From Marinobacter salicampi (GTDB taxonomy: Bacteria > Pseudomonadota > Gammaproteobacteria > Pseudomonadales > Oleiphilaceae), in assembly GCF_011074795.1 (NCBI RefSeq), contig NZ_JAAMPF010000023.1, positions 46,885-110,884 on the forward strand: a DNA stretch of 64,000 nucleotides, read 5' to 3'. The position numbers and the translations under genes are program-made. Of this stretch, positions 8,174 through 17,994 are shown one piece after another (within the stretch, counting starts at the first letter, position 1; every line of letters begins with the position of its first letter). The notes under the pieces were generated by a model. It was not told where the DNA came from, searched no databases, and worked only from the letters and a program-made list of their open reading frames with translations.

Positions 8174-11100
8174 GTTCGCACTCCTTGATCCTTCACGTTC
8201 TGCCAGAGTGGCAGGTACAGCTTTCGCGCCCAATCGGTAAAAGTGGTTTGTGCCAGCAAGGCCTCGAAGTCCGGGTAGGCTCGGGCCAGTGATGCTACCT
8301 CGCCTGCCTCGCCAGTCACCTGGTAGCCCCCCTCATACGCTGTGCAGGCATCACGGATGGCCCGGTCGGGGTCCCCGGCCTGGTCCTTTATCAGCCAGGC
8401 AAAGCCCGTTTTTGCGCCCAGGGGCATTGGACTCCCAAGAGCGGTGAGCCAGGCCCCCATAACGGTCTCCAGGTGCAGGCGGGCCGTATCCGAAGCCATG
8501 GGTCTGAGCTCAACGTCTCCGGCCTTGCTCACCAGAAAGGTGCGAACGCCACTGCTGCAGGCCAGGTTGGCTCCCAGATGGAGCACCCAGGGCTTCAGCA
8601 GATGGGTCCATTTATACTGATTGCGATTGGTGGTCAGGCCACTGCTGCTGAGAATGAGCTGTGCCAGGGTGCCGTCAGGTGCCTGCCGGAGGTTAGGCAG
8701 CCAATCCTCAAGCACAACCCGGTGCTCGCCGGTTTCCGCAGTAAGACTCACCAGTTGCAGATCCAGAATCGCGGGAAACTGCTCCACAAGTGTGCGATAG
8801 CGCTCGGCAAGATCAGGCAGGTCCTTCTCCAGATGGCGCTGCTGCAGCCGGCCCGGGCCTCCCTGGGCCAGCTCGCCACGGCCAGCCTGGTGGCTGATGT
8901 GCGCCTCCAGTCGTTGGGCAAGTCCGGCGGGCTCAGGGTCCCTTCCTATAACCTTCTGGACCAGCTCATCGGTCAATGCCCAGTTGCTCAGGCCATCCAG
9001 CACAAAAGGCTCTTCATCTTCCGCAGCGGGCCTTAGCTCATCGAAATGAGCCCCCAGGCGATGATGGAAAAATACATCGGACGGAAAGCGCAGAAAGCGG
9101 GCCAGCGCCGCAAAGGTGAGCGGTTCCTTCAGGAGCTCAGAAGGAATGTCGTCCAGGCTTTGGTCAGGGTCGTTGCCAGCCGCTGAGGCTGCGCCATCAT
9201 GAGCTTCCCGCCATTCCCGGGCGTAGGTGAACAGTTCGCTGGCGCCCTGGAAATAGGCTGTACTGAAGGGCTGCAGGGGATGCTCAGTCGTTAACCGGTC
9301 CGACAGCTGATTGCCCTCGCCGGCCTCAGTCAAGGGTCGGATCAGGTTCAGGTGATCCTGTAGCTGGGCCACAAGAACCGAGGCCGGCCGTTCAGAGTTG
9401 TCATTAATACTGCGCCCTACCCAACTGATATAAAACTGTTTTCGTGCCGACAGTAAGGCCTCAAGGTACAGGTACCGGTCGTCTTCCCGGCGGGACCGGT
9501 CGCCGGGCCGGTAGTCCTGCGCCATGAGATCAAAGTCCATGGGCGGCTGGGTACGAGGGTAATCCCCATCGTTCATCCCCAACAGGCAAATGTGGGAAAA
9601 GGGGATCGCCCGCATGGGCATCAGGGTGGCAAAGTTAACCTTTCCGGCCAGGAAACGCTGGCTAAGCCCACCTTCTTCCAGCCCATCCAGCCACACATCC
9701 CGGACCACAGAGAGGGGCAATGTCTCGCCGCCGAGGCCACCGCCCTCGCAGGCGTCCAGCCACTCGCCGACAACCTGCTCCAGACGGCTGAACGTGAGAC
9801 TGTCCTGGCCGTCAAGATCGGCAAAAAAATCCGCTTTAAGCCCATTAAGCGCTGTTACCCATTGCGCTGGGGTGCGCCGTTCCGATAACAGTTTCCAGTG
9901 GTGTTCCAGTAGCCGGATCAGATCGTGAAGCTGGCCTGCCAGGCTGCTCTCGAGACCGCCCACCTCACCGTAGGGCTCAATGCTCTGCCAGCTCTGGCCA
10001 TCACCCACCGTGTAACCCAGCAGCATTCGACGCAGTCCAAAGTGCCAGGTGTTTTGTTCCAGCCCGCCGGGCAAGTTCAGCGACTGACGCTGCCCTGCAC
10101 TCAGGCCCCAGCGAATGTTGGCTCCCTCAATCCAGTCGTGAAGAGTGGGCAGATCGGATTCGGTGAGGCCGAACCTGTCCCGCACCGCCGGCACATCCAG
10201 AAGATCCAGCACGTCACTGACCGCAAGCCTTGAATCCGGCAAGCCCAGCAGTTTCTCCAGGGCGACCAGGACGGGCACCTGGTGTCGCTGGCCCTGGTCA
10301 GAGATGGTAAAGGGAATATAGCGGTCATCGTCTAGGGCCATCTGGCCGAACACCGACTGGATATGGGGCGCGTAGGCATTGATATCCGGCACCATCACAA
10401 TGATGTCCTGGGGCTTCAGGTCCGGGTCACCGTTAAAGGCTGCCAGTAACTGGTCCTGGAGGATTTCGACCTCACGCTGGGGCCCGTGGGCACTATGAAA
10501 CACGATGGAGCCGTCGCCACTGAAGTTTGCCGGCATGGGCTGACAGGCTTCAGCGACTGGTCGCAGGTTGAGAATGTCATCCTGAAGCGACTGCAACAGG
10601 GTTGCCTCAGCCCGGGACTGTACCGGTGAATCAAATAGATCGATGCGATCGAACCAATGGGCATAGGCGGCCTGATCGTCGTATTCATCCAGCAGGCGAA
10701 TGTAGTCCCTGCCCTGCTTGCCCCAGGCCGCAAGCAGCGGCTGGGCATGGAGGTGAAGATTGTTGTCATCCAGTACCACGGGCATACCCGTCCGCTGTTG
10801 CCCGCGCCGGTTGATGGCCCGAAGCAGGTCCCTGTCTTCCACGATATCCGCCCAGAAATAGCGGCACGGATTATGGACACATAACAGGACCTGGGACGAC
10901 TGGCCCAGACGGCTTAGTACTTCCAGGGTCTGCTGTGGCAGCGACGACACGCCAAATACAATCACCCGCCGGGCCATTGCCTGGGGCCGATTGTCGGGGT
11001 TCAGGTCGACGGTCTGCTCCATAAACCGGGTATGCACTGCGGCGCGACTGGCGGCCTCAGGGGCCTCGCCAATGTCCTGGTCAAGGCGTCGCCAGAGCTC

Positions 11101-11721
11101 CGGTTGCCATAACTGCTCCTCAGGCAGGGGCACGCCAGTTCTGCTCCGGACCGAGACCGTATCCTGATTCTGGCGCCAGGCGTCCAGCCAGTCGGCACGG
11201 TAGACCTGGTACTGGTCAAACAGATCTGCAATCCGGTCAGCCAGCTGGTAGAGCCGCCGGTCGGGTTCCTCGCCGTCCAGAAAACGGCTTAGCGGTGCAA
11301 ATACGGGCTCGTGCCTGACCTGCGGAAGCAACCGCATCAACCGCCAGGTCAGGCGGTTCTTGTCATAGGGAGACTGCCTGGCCACTGCATTATCTCCCAG
11401 CACAGCCCGGTACACTTGCCAGAGAAAACGGGAGGGCAATGAAAACGTCATGCCGGCAGCAATGCCGACCCCGGCCAGCTCCGGGTCATCCTCATCCCTT
11501 GCCAGGGCGAGTTTCAGCCATTGAGCAATACCGTTGGAGTGGACCAGAAACACTTCGTCTTCGAGAGGCGCCAGGGGGAAACGACGGATCACCTCGACGG
11601 TAAGCGCCCGAAGATCCTCGAGCCGGTTGGCGTGGATGACCTGGAGACCCGTTGGTAACTCATTGCCTCTGACTACGCTGGAAAGGCCTGAGCCCATGCT
11701 GTCCCCCAAGGGTTTATGCAA
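8170..11721 (-). CDS. recC: Exodeoxyribonuclease V gamma subunit RecC
   Basis: 1183 aa. RecC is the Chi-recognising, strand-splitting scaffold of RecBCD; it has a helicase-like fold but degenerate motor motifs. Diagnostic stretches include LQVIHANRLEDLRAL near the start, FSLPSRFLWQVYRAVLG, PFSHICLLGMNDGDYPR and FMEQTVDLNP. It is first in the recC-recB-recD operon and ends in a four-base overlap with recB. The ATG at 11721 is taken as the start, but ATG at 11697 (MGSGLSS) is equally possible. The 132 bp to the divergent flavoenzyme gene must contain both promoters. Confidence 0.96.
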   Translation of the reverse strand: MHKPLGDSMGSGLSSVVRGNELPTGLQVIHANRLEDLRALTVEVIRRFPLAPLEDEVFLVHSNGIAQWLKLALARDEDDPELAGVGIAAGMTFSLPSRFLWQVYRAVLGDNAVARQSPYDKNRLTWRLMRLLPQVRHEPVFAPLSRFLDGEEPDRRLYQLADRIADLFDQYQVYRADWLDAWRQNQDTVSVRSRTGVPLPEEQLWQPELWRRLDQDIGEAPEAASRAAVHTRFMEQTVDLNPDNRPQAMARRVIVFGVSSLPQQTLEVLSRLGQSSQVLLCVHNPCRYFWADIVEDRDLLRAINRRGQQRTGMPVVLDDNNLHLHAQPLLAAWGKQGRDYIRLLDEYDDQAAYAHWFDRIDLFDSPVQSRAEATLLQSLQDDILNLRPVAEACQPMPANFSGDGSIVFHSAHGPQREVEILQDQLLAAFNGDPDLKPQDIIVMVPDINAYAPHIQSVFGQMALDDDRYIPFTISDQGQRHQVPVLVALEKLLGLPDSRLAVSDVLDLLDVPAVRDRFGLTESDLPTLHDWIEGANIRWGLSAGQRQSLNLPGGLEQNTWHFGLRRMLLGYTVGDGQSWQSIEPYGEVGGLESSLAGQLHDLIRLLEHHWKLLSERRTPAQWVTALNGLKADFFADLDGQDSLTFSRLEQVVGEWLDACEGGGLGGETLPLSVVRDVWLDGLEEGGLSQRFLAGKVNFATLMPMRAIPFSHICLLGMNDGDYPRTQPPMDFDLMAQDYRPGDRSRREDDRYLYLEALLSARKQFYISWVGRSINDNSERPASVLVAQLQDHLNLIRPLTEAGEGNQLSDRLTTEHPLQPFSTAYFQGASELFTYAREWREAHDGAASAAGNDPDQSLDDIPSELLKEPLTFAALARFLRFPSDVFFHHRLGAHFDELRPAAEDEEPFVLDGLSNWALTDELVQKVIGRDPEPAGLAQRLEAHISHQAGRGELAQGGPGRLQQRHLEKDLPDLAERYRTLVEQFPAILDLQLVSLTAETGEHRVVLEDWLPNLRQAPDGTLAQLILSSSGLTTNRNQYKWTHLLKPWVLHLGANLACSSGVRTFLVSKAGDVELRPMASDTARLHLETVMGAWLTALGSPMPLGAKTGFAWLIKDQAGDPDRAIRDACTAYEGGYQVTGEAGEVASLARAYPDFEALLAQTTFTDWARKLYLPLWQNVKDQGVRT

Positions 11722-11853
11722 ATGCTGTTCGAAAAAACATGTCGGTAAATGTCAGACCGGTTGTCGTGATCCGATACTGTAACAGGCGAGAATACCGCTA
11801 CACTCTCTGGCATCCAACCTTTGTACCAAACATGACCACAGGAGTAGATCACC

Positions 11854-13473
11854 ATGCGACGCTGGAATGGCTGGGGCGACGACAGCTTCCACCTGGACCT
11901 GCCGCCGGCAGGCAGGGAGTTCCTGGTAGAGCGCGTTGGCCCTGGTGAGCCCCTGCCCGACGCCTCCCTGGAGGCGGTCTGTGCGAAGGTTCCGCAAAGC
12001 CGGATCGAACCCGATCAGTTAATAGACACCAGCGCCGAAACCCGTGTCCGCCATGCCCGGGGCCAGAGCCTGCCGGACTGGCTTGCCATGCGCAGTGGGC
12101 GGATCGACCCCTTCCCGGATGGGGTGGCGACACCCGTAAATGCCCAGGAGATCCGGGATCTGCTGGCCTACGCCAACCGTCACGGCGTCGTGCTGATACC
12201 CTATGGGGGCGGCACCAGCGTGGCCGGCCACATCAACCCGGCACAAGGCGACAACCCGGTGATCACCGTGGATATGGGCGCGATGAACCGCCTGCTGGAC
12301 CTTGACCGGGAAAGCCAGATCGCCACTTTCGGAGCAGGGACCCCCGGCCCCCTGGTCGAGTCACAGCTGAGGGCCCACGGCTACACTCTTGGCCATTTTC
12401 CCCAGTCTTTTGAACTGTCCACCCTGGGCGGCTGGGTGGCGAGCCGGTCCAGCGGCCAGCAGTCACTTCGCTACGGCCGTATCGAGCAGATGTTCGCCGG
12501 AGGCCGGGTCGAGACCTTCCAGGGTTCTCTTGAGATTCCCACCATACCCGCGTCCAGCGCGGGCCCGGACATCCGTGAGATGGTCCTGGGCTCGGAGGGG
12601 CGCCTAGGGTTTATCACCGACGTCAAAGTCAGGATCACACCCCTGCCCGACCACGAAAGCTTCCATGTACTGTTCTTACCGAGCTGGGATAAGGCACGAA
12701 CGGCAGCACGGGGACTGGTGCAGGGCAAAATTCAGTTATCCATGCTTCGACTGAGTAATGCGGTGGAAACTGAAACCCAACTCGCGCTTGCCGGCCACCC
12801 CGGGCTTATCGCCATGCTGGAACGCTACCTCGGCATCAGGGGCGCGGGCTCGGACAAATGCATGATGACCCTCGGAGTGACCGGTAGTCGCGGCCAGTGC
12901 CGCAGCGCTCTAAAGCTGGCCCGCAAAGTCTGCGCCGCCCATGGTGCGGTCTATACCGGTACCCACCTGGGGGCCAAGTGGGCGGAAAAGCGCTTCACCA
13001 TGCCCTATCTCCGGGAAGCTCTCTGGCATCTGGGCTATGTGGTGGACACCCTTGAAACCGCTACCGACTGGGACAACGTCGACAACCTGCTGGGGCTGGT
13101 GGAAGGCAATCTACGGCAGGGACTGGGCAGCGACGACGAGAAGGTGCACGTATTCACCCATCTGTCCCACCTGTATCCCCAGGGCTGCAGTCTCTATACC
13201 ACCTATGTGTTCCGCGCCGGTCCGGATTATGAGACCACACTGGAACGCTGGCGCCGGCTCAAACACAGCACCTCGGAACTGATCGTCAACAACCGCGGCA
13301 CCATCAGCCATCAGCACGGTGTCGGCAAGGATCACGCGCCCTATCTGCAGGTGGAAAAAGGTGCCTTGGGAATGCTGGCCATCCGCTCACTGTGTGATGT
13401 GTTTGACCCTGAAGGCCGTCTTAACCCCGGGACGCTGATAGGACACGCCACGCAGTCCCAAGACAACTCCTGA
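11854..13473 (+). CDS. FAD-binding oxidase, alkyl-dihydroxyacetonephosphate synthase-like
   Basis: 539 aa, vanillyl-alcohol-oxidase/FAD-binding type 4 family. The FAD P-loop is VLIPYGGGTSVAGH at residues about 105-118, followed by TFGAGTPGPLVE and a C-terminal SHQHGVGKDHAPYL. That last stretch resembles the His-rich active-site segment of alkyl-DHAP synthases, which exchange the acyl chain of acyl-DHAP for a fatty alcohol to make an ether bond. CAGGAG lies 9 nt before the ATG. It is the first gene of a three-gene set with a GlpD-like dehydrogenase 12 nt downstream and an FGGY kinase. From memory, a similar trio (PA3024-PA3026) exists in Pseudomonas aeruginosa. Ether-bond chemistry on a glycerol phosphate is plausible but unproven; a D-lactate-type oxidase is the alternative. 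Confidence 0.8.
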   Translation: MRRWNGWGDDSFHLDLPPAGREFLVERVGPGEPLPDASLEAVCAKVPQSRIEPDQLIDTSAETRVRHARGQSLPDWLAMRSGRIDPFPDGVATPVNAQEIRDLLAYANRHGVVLIPYGGGTSVAGHINPAQGDNPVITVDMGAMNRLLDLDRESQIATFGAGTPGPLVESQLRAHGYTLGHFPQSFELSTLGGWVASRSSGQQSLRYGRIEQMFAGGRVETFQGSLEIPTIPASSAGPDIREMVLGSEGRLGFITDVKVRITPLPDHESFHVLFLPSWDKARTAARGLVQGKIQLSMLRLSNAVETETQLALAGHPGLIAMLERYLGIRGAGSDKCMMTLGVTGSRGQCRSALKLARKVCAAHGAVYTGTHLGAKWAEKRFTMPYLREALWHLGYVVDTLETATDWDNVDNLLGLVEGNLRQGLGSDDEKVHVFTHLSHLYPQGCSLYTTYVFRAGPDYETTLERWRRLKHSTSELIVNNRGTISHQHGVGKDHAPYLQVEKGALGMLAIRSLCDVFDPEGRLNPGTLIGHATQSQDNS

Positions 13474-13485
13474 GGAGGCGCGCCT

Positions 13486-15111
13486 ATGGTTCCGCAAAGC
13501 TCGATTGAAAGGCGCAGGTCCTTGCTTGGCTCACTTGAACATGGCAACGGAGAGTTTGACCTGGTGGTCATTGGCGGCGGTATCACCGGCGCCGGTGTCG
13601 CACGGGAGGCTGCAGGCAGTGGCCTACGTACCCTGCTGGTTGAACAGGCTGACTTCGCCTGGGGCACCTCCAGCCGGTCATCGAAAATGGTCCACGGTGG
13701 CCTTCGCTACCTGGCCGGCGGCCATTATGCCCTGACGCGGGAGGCTGTGCGGGAACGCCAGCGCTTGCTGGACGAGGCACCGGGTCTGGTTGATCCCCTT
13801 CACTTTGTAATGCCCCACTACCAGGGAGAATTCCCCGGCCCCAAGGTTATGGCTGGTCTGCTCTGGGCCTACGATGCCTTGGCCGGCCGGAAGTCTCGGC
13901 AACGCCTGTCTCCCGGCCAGACACTGCAATGGGCGCCGGGCCTGAGCCAGAACAGGCTGGTCGGCGCTAGCGGGTTCACCGATGCCGTAACCGATGATGC
14001 CCGCCTGGTCCTGCGAGTGCTTGCCGAGGCTCGCAAGGACGGTGCCCTTTGTCTGAACTATGTACGCGCCGTGTCCATCCTGAGAAATGACGACGGCGAA
14101 GTCCGGGGTGTGGCGCTTGAGGAAACGGGGTCCGGCGGGGGCAAAACGCTGACCGTCACTGCGCCGCTTGTAATTAACGCGACCGGAGCCTGGGCCGGGA
14201 ACCTGCGGCCCTCGGGTAATCAGGGCGAACGTATACGACCCTTGCGGGGCAGCCATCTTGTGCTGCCCTTTCAGGTGTTGCCCGTTTCCTGTTCGGTGGC
14301 GTGCCTGCACCCGGAGGATCGAAGGCCGGTGTTCGTCTTTCCCTGGCAGGGCAAAACCGTGCTGGGTACAACCGACCTGGACCACGAGGACAGCCTTGAT
14401 AGGGAGCCCGTGGTTACCGAATCTGAAATCGAGTATCTGTTGGCTGCCGCCCGAAAGCTGTTTCCAGGCTCGCCTGTCGAAGTTAGCGATATCGTCTCCA
14501 GCTGGTCCGGCGTCCGACCGGTGGTGACCCAGGGCAAGAGCAAGGGTCTAAAGCCCTCGAAGGAGAACCGTGAGCACGTAATCTGGCAGGACCAGGGGCT
14601 CATCAGTATTGCCGGCGGCAAGCTGACCACGTTTCGTGTGATAGCCCGCGAAGTGCTGAACCATGCTACCCACCACTTGCCGGATTTCTCGCTACGGGCG
14701 AATTCGGAGCCGGTATTTGCCCAGTCCAGCGCCCCTGCCCGGCCAGACGATATTGGGGCTCTACAATGGCGACGGCTGCACGGCTTTTATGGTGATCAAC
14801 TACCGCAAGTGCTCAACGGGGGCTCCATTGAGGCAGTTCCGGACTCCGATCTGCTGTGGGCCGAGGTTGTATGGGCAGCGTCCAACGAGGATGTCATTCA
14901 TCTCGATGACCTGATGCTCCGCAGAACCCGCCTGGGCCTGACACTGCAAGATGGCGGCTACGGGCTGCTGCCGCAGGTCAAGCAGCATTGTCTGGGGGCT
15001 CTGGGCTGGGATGGGCGCCGGTGGCAGAAAGAGGTTGAACGTTATCTGGCCCTGTGGAAAACCGCTTACTCCATTCCTGACGTTCCCACAGCATCAGGCG
15101 CGCCGTTCTGA
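13486..15111 (+). CDS. FAD-dependent glycerol-3-phosphate dehydrogenase family protein
   Basis: 541 aa, GlpD/GlpA family, oxidising sn-glycerol 3-phosphate to DHAP and passing electrons to quinone in known members. The dinucleotide-binding motif is VVIGGGITGAGVAREAA at residues about 26-42, followed by the family signature SSRSSKMVHGGLRYL. Later conserved stretches are FVFPWQGKTVLGTTDLDHED and SIAGGKLTTFRVIA. GAGGAGG lies 8 nt before the ATG. The stop TGA shares its last base with the ATG of the kinase gene. It is not called glpD because no glpF, glpK or glpR neighbours are seen and the partner gene points to an alkyl or acyl glycerol-phosphate substrate. Confidence 0.87.
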   Translation: MVPQSSIERRRSLLGSLEHGNGEFDLVVIGGGITGAGVAREAAGSGLRTLLVEQADFAWGTSSRSSKMVHGGLRYLAGGHYALTREAVRERQRLLDEAPGLVDPLHFVMPHYQGEFPGPKVMAGLLWAYDALAGRKSRQRLSPGQTLQWAPGLSQNRLVGASGFTDAVTDDARLVLRVLAEARKDGALCLNYVRAVSILRNDDGEVRGVALEETGSGGGKTLTVTAPLVINATGAWAGNLRPSGNQGERIRPLRGSHLVLPFQVLPVSCSVACLHPEDRRPVFVFPWQGKTVLGTTDLDHEDSLDREPVVTESEIEYLLAAARKLFPGSPVEVSDIVSSWSGVRPVVTQGKSKGLKPSKENREHVIWQDQGLISIAGGKLTTFRVIAREVLNHATHHLPDFSLRANSEPVFAQSSAPARPDDIGALQWRRLHGFYGDQLPQVLNGGSIEAVPDSDLLWAEVVWAASNEDVIHLDDLMLRRTRLGLTLQDGGYGLLPQVKQHCLGALGWDGRRWQKEVERYLALWKTAYSIPDVPTASGAPF

Positions 15112-16670
15112 TGCCGAAAGACCCTCTGATTCTTGCCATTGATAACGGCACCCAAAGCGTAAGGGCCCTGCTTTTCGACGCCAAGGGTAACTTGCATGGC
15201 AAGGGCAAGCAGGAGATCGAGGCCTACTTTTCGGACCACCCTGGATGGGCCGAGCAACACCCGGAGTACTTCTGGCAGCAGCTCGGCAAAGCCTGCGAGA
15301 CGCTCTGGAACACAACCGGTGCAAGTCCGGACCAGGTCGTCGGGATCACTCTCACCACCCAACGGGGAACCGTGGTGAATCTGGATAAACACGGTGAACC
15401 CCTGCGGCCCGCTATCATCTGGCTTGATCAAAGACACGCCGAGTTAAAAGGCAAACTGAAAGCACCCTGGGGATGGGCATTCAAACTTCTCGGCCTTGAA
15501 GAGACCATCAGCCGGTTCAGGCAAAACGCCCAGGCCAACTGGATCAGCCAGAACCAGCCGGACATCTGGGCGGCGACCGAAAAGTTCCTGCTGCTGTCCG
15601 GCTACCTCAACTATCGCCTGACCGGGCAATTCAGGGATTCCACCGGCAGCCAGGTGGGTTACCTGCCGTTTGACTACAAACACCACCGCTGGGCGGCTTC
15701 CCGGGACTTCAAATGGCAGATCCTGCCCGTGACCCCTGCGATGTTGCCCGAACTGGTCGCGCCGGGCGAAACCATCGGTCCCCTGCTGCCCAGCGCCGCC
15801 GAGCACCTGGGTGTGCCGGCCGGCCTCCCCGTGCTGGCAGCAGCGTCTGACAAAGCCTGCGAAGTGCTGGGCTCAGGCGGCATCAGCCCGGATATCGGCT
15901 GCCTGAGCTACGGCACCACGGCAACGATCAACACCACTAGCAATCGCTACGTCGAGCCGACGCGATTCATGCCTCCCTACCCCTCGGCGGTGCCCGGCCA
16001 CTACTGCACTGAAGTAATGATCTACCGGGGCTTCTGGATGGTGACCTGGTTCAAGAGGGAATTCGGACTGAGGGAGGAGCGTATCGCCCGGGACCGGGGC
16101 GTGGCGCCAGAGGTTCTCTTTGACGAACTGGTGACGGCCGTGCCGCCCGGATCCATGGGCCTGATGCTGCAACCCTACTGGTCTCCAGGTGTAAAACAGC
16201 CGGGGCCAGAGGCCAAAGGGTCAATTATTGGTTTCGGCGACGTTCATACCCGCGCCCACCTCTATCGCGCCATTCTTGAAGGGCTCGCCTACTCCCTGCG
16301 CGAGGGCAAGGAGCGCATAGAAAAACGCAGCGGAGTCCGCATCACCCGATTGCGGGTGGCAGGAGGCGGCTCCCAGAGCGATGCCGCCATGCAGTTGACC
16401 GCCGATATTTTCGGGCTACCCGCTGAGCGACCCCACACCTATGAAACTTCCGGTCTCGGCGCCGCTATAACAGCTGCAGTCGGGCTCGGCCTGCATTCGG
16501 ACTTTGACACCGCGGTAGCGGCCATGACCCGCGTGGGCGAGACGTTCAAACCACACCAAAGCCATCGGATGCTTTACGACAGACTCTACAAAGAAATCTA
16601 CCTGAAGATGTACCGGCAGCTTCAGCCGCTCTATCATCGAATCCGCGATATTACCGGGTACCCGCGATAG
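15111..16670 (+). CDS. FGGY-family carbohydrate kinase
   Basis: 519 aa. The ATP-phosphorylating sugar/polyol kinase fold is shown by an N-terminal LILAIDNGTQSVRALLFD, a central GCLSYGTTATINTTS and the C-terminal signature LRVAGGGSQSDAAMQLTADI. Start ATG overlaps the dehydrogenase stop by one base (TGATG), indicating translational coupling. The substrate cannot be read from sequence. With a glycerol-3-phosphate dehydrogenase and an alkyl-DHAP-synthase-like enzyme in the same unit, glycerol or a 1-O-alkylglycerol is a reasonable guess; xylulose or erythritol are alternatives. The gene is followed by a hairpin and the convergent CoA-transferase gene. Confidence 0.88.
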   Translation: MPKDPLILAIDNGTQSVRALLFDAKGNLHGKGKQEIEAYFSDHPGWAEQHPEYFWQQLGKACETLWNTTGASPDQVVGITLTTQRGTVVNLDKHGEPLRPAIIWLDQRHAELKGKLKAPWGWAFKLLGLEETISRFRQNAQANWISQNQPDIWAATEKFLLLSGYLNYRLTGQFRDSTGSQVGYLPFDYKHHRWAASRDFKWQILPVTPAMLPELVAPGETIGPLLPSAAEHLGVPAGLPVLAAASDKACEVLGSGGISPDIGCLSYGTTATINTTSNRYVEPTRFMPPYPSAVPGHYCTEVMIYRGFWMVTWFKREFGLREERIARDRGVAPEVLFDELVTAVPPGSMGLMLQPYWSPGVKQPGPEAKGSIIGFGDVHTRAHLYRAILEGLAYSLREGKERIEKRSGVRITRLRVAGGGSQSDAAMQLTADIFGLPAERPHTYETSGLGAAITAAVGLGLHSDFDTAVAAMTRVGETFKPHQSHRMLYDRLYKEIYLKMYRQLQPLYHRIRDITGYPR

Positions 16671-16687
16671 TTGTTCTGTGGAACAGC

Positions 16688-16719
16688 CCTGCTCTTCTAA
16701 CCTAGGCTGCAAGAGCAGG
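16688..16719. terminator. Bidirectional hairpin between convergent genes
   Basis: A perfect 9-bp stem (CCTGCTCTT at 16688-16696 and AAGAGCAGG at 16711-16719) with a 14-nt loop lies between the converging FGGY kinase and CoA-transferase genes. There is no clear T tract on either side, so it may act as a weak bidirectional terminator or mRNA-end stabiliser. Confidence 0.55.
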
Positions 16720-16721
16720 CC

Positions 16722-17945
16722 TCATGCGATAATACCGCGTTCCCTGAGTGCCTGTATGTCCGCGGGGGAAAGCCCCGCGACCTCGCTGAGGACCTGTTTC
16801 GAGTGTTCCCCCAGCAAGGGCGGCGCTGCCCGGTAGGAGACCGGGGTCAGTTTTAACTTGATCGGATTGCCAACGGTGGGCACCTCACCCAGTAGCGGAT
16901 GAAAGACGGATTGTTTCATGCCTCGTGCGAGGACCTGGGGGTCGTCAAACACCTGATCCAGGGTATTCACAGGCCCACAGGGCACTCCCGCGCGCTCCAG
17001 GATTTCGACCCACTCCCGGGTAGAGCGCATAACCGTCGCCTGCCTTAGCTTGGGGATCAGTTCCCGGCGGTTCGCCACCCGGGCGCGGTTTGTCACAAAG
17101 CGCTCGTCACCCGCCCATTCCGGATGCCCGAGCACATCACATAACCGGGCAAACTGCTGATCGTTGCCGATCGTCAACACCATGTCGCCGTCAGCCGTAG
17201 GGAAATTCTGGTAAGGCACGATATTGGGATGAGCATTGCCCATTCTGACCGGAGCCTTGCCAGTGGTCAGGTAATTCATGGCCTGGTTGGCCAGGCAGGC
17301 CACCTGCACGTCCAGCAGGGCGGTTTCCACATACTGGCCCTCGCCCGTAAGGTCCCGGTGGCTGAGGGCTGCGAGCACCCCAATGGTGGCGTAGAGACCG
17401 GTCATGATATCGGTCAGGGCTACCCCGACCTTCATTGGCCCGGCCCCGGGCTCACCGTCAGGATGCCCGGTAACGCTCATCAGCCCACCCATCGCCTGGA
17501 TCAGAAAATCGTAGCCTGGCCGGCTCGCGTAGGGGCCATCCTGGCCAAAGCCGGTGATTGAGCAGTAGATGAGCTTGGGGTTGATCTGTTTCAGGCTGTC
17601 ATAATCCAGGCCATAGCCTTTAAGACCCCCCACCTTGAAATTTTCCAATACCACATCCGATTCGGCGACAAGCTTGCGGACCAGTTCCTGGCCCTCGGGC
17701 TGGGCGATATCGATCGCAAGGGACTGCTTGTTCCGGTTGGCCGTCATAAAGTAGGCAGAGAGTTCGGCACTGCCGTCCTCTGCCTTCAGATACGGCGGTC
17801 CCCAGGACCGCGTGTCGTCACCGGACCCGGGCCGCTCTATCTTGATGACCTCAGCGCCCAGGTCTCCGAGAAGCTGACCGGCCCAGGGGCCGGCCAGGAC
17901 TCGGGAAAGATCCAGAACACGCAAGTGTGACAGGGAGCCTGACAT
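16722..17945 (-). CDS. CaiB/BaiF class III CoA-transferase
   Basis: 407 aa, normal length for the family. These enzymes move CoA between carboxylic acids through a covalent aspartyl intermediate. The N-terminal LRVLDLSRVLAGPWAGQLLGD and IKIERPGSGDDTR are typical. The catalytic Asp is Asp179 in KVGVALTDIMTGLYA. The gene follows the TetR gene by 49 bp on the same strand and ends the large acyl-CoA/ABC-transporter cluster. It could charge or recycle CoA for the cluster's acid substrate. The donor and acceptor cannot be predicted from sequence. Confidence 0.9.
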   Translation of the reverse strand: MSGSLSHLRVLDLSRVLAGPWAGQLLGDLGAEVIKIERPGSGDDTRSWGPPYLKAEDGSAELSAYFMTANRNKQSLAIDIAQPEGQELVRKLVAESDVVLENFKVGGLKGYGLDYDSLKQINPKLIYCSITGFGQDGPYASRPGYDFLIQAMGGLMSVTGHPDGEPGAGPMKVGVALTDIMTGLYATIGVLAALSHRDLTGEGQYVETALLDVQVACLANQAMNYLTTGKAPVRMGNAHPNIVPYQNFPTADGDMVLTIGNDQQFARLCDVLGHPEWAGDERFVTNRARVANRRELIPKLRQATVMRSTREWVEILERAGVPCGPVNTLDQVFDDPQVLARGMKQSVFHPLLGEVPTVGNPIKLKLTPVSYRAAPPLLGEHSKQVLSEVAGLSPADIQALRERGIIA

Positions 17946-17994
17946 CTAATTCTCCATGTAAGAGTGGGCTTGGTGCCGGGCAGCGTCATCACGC

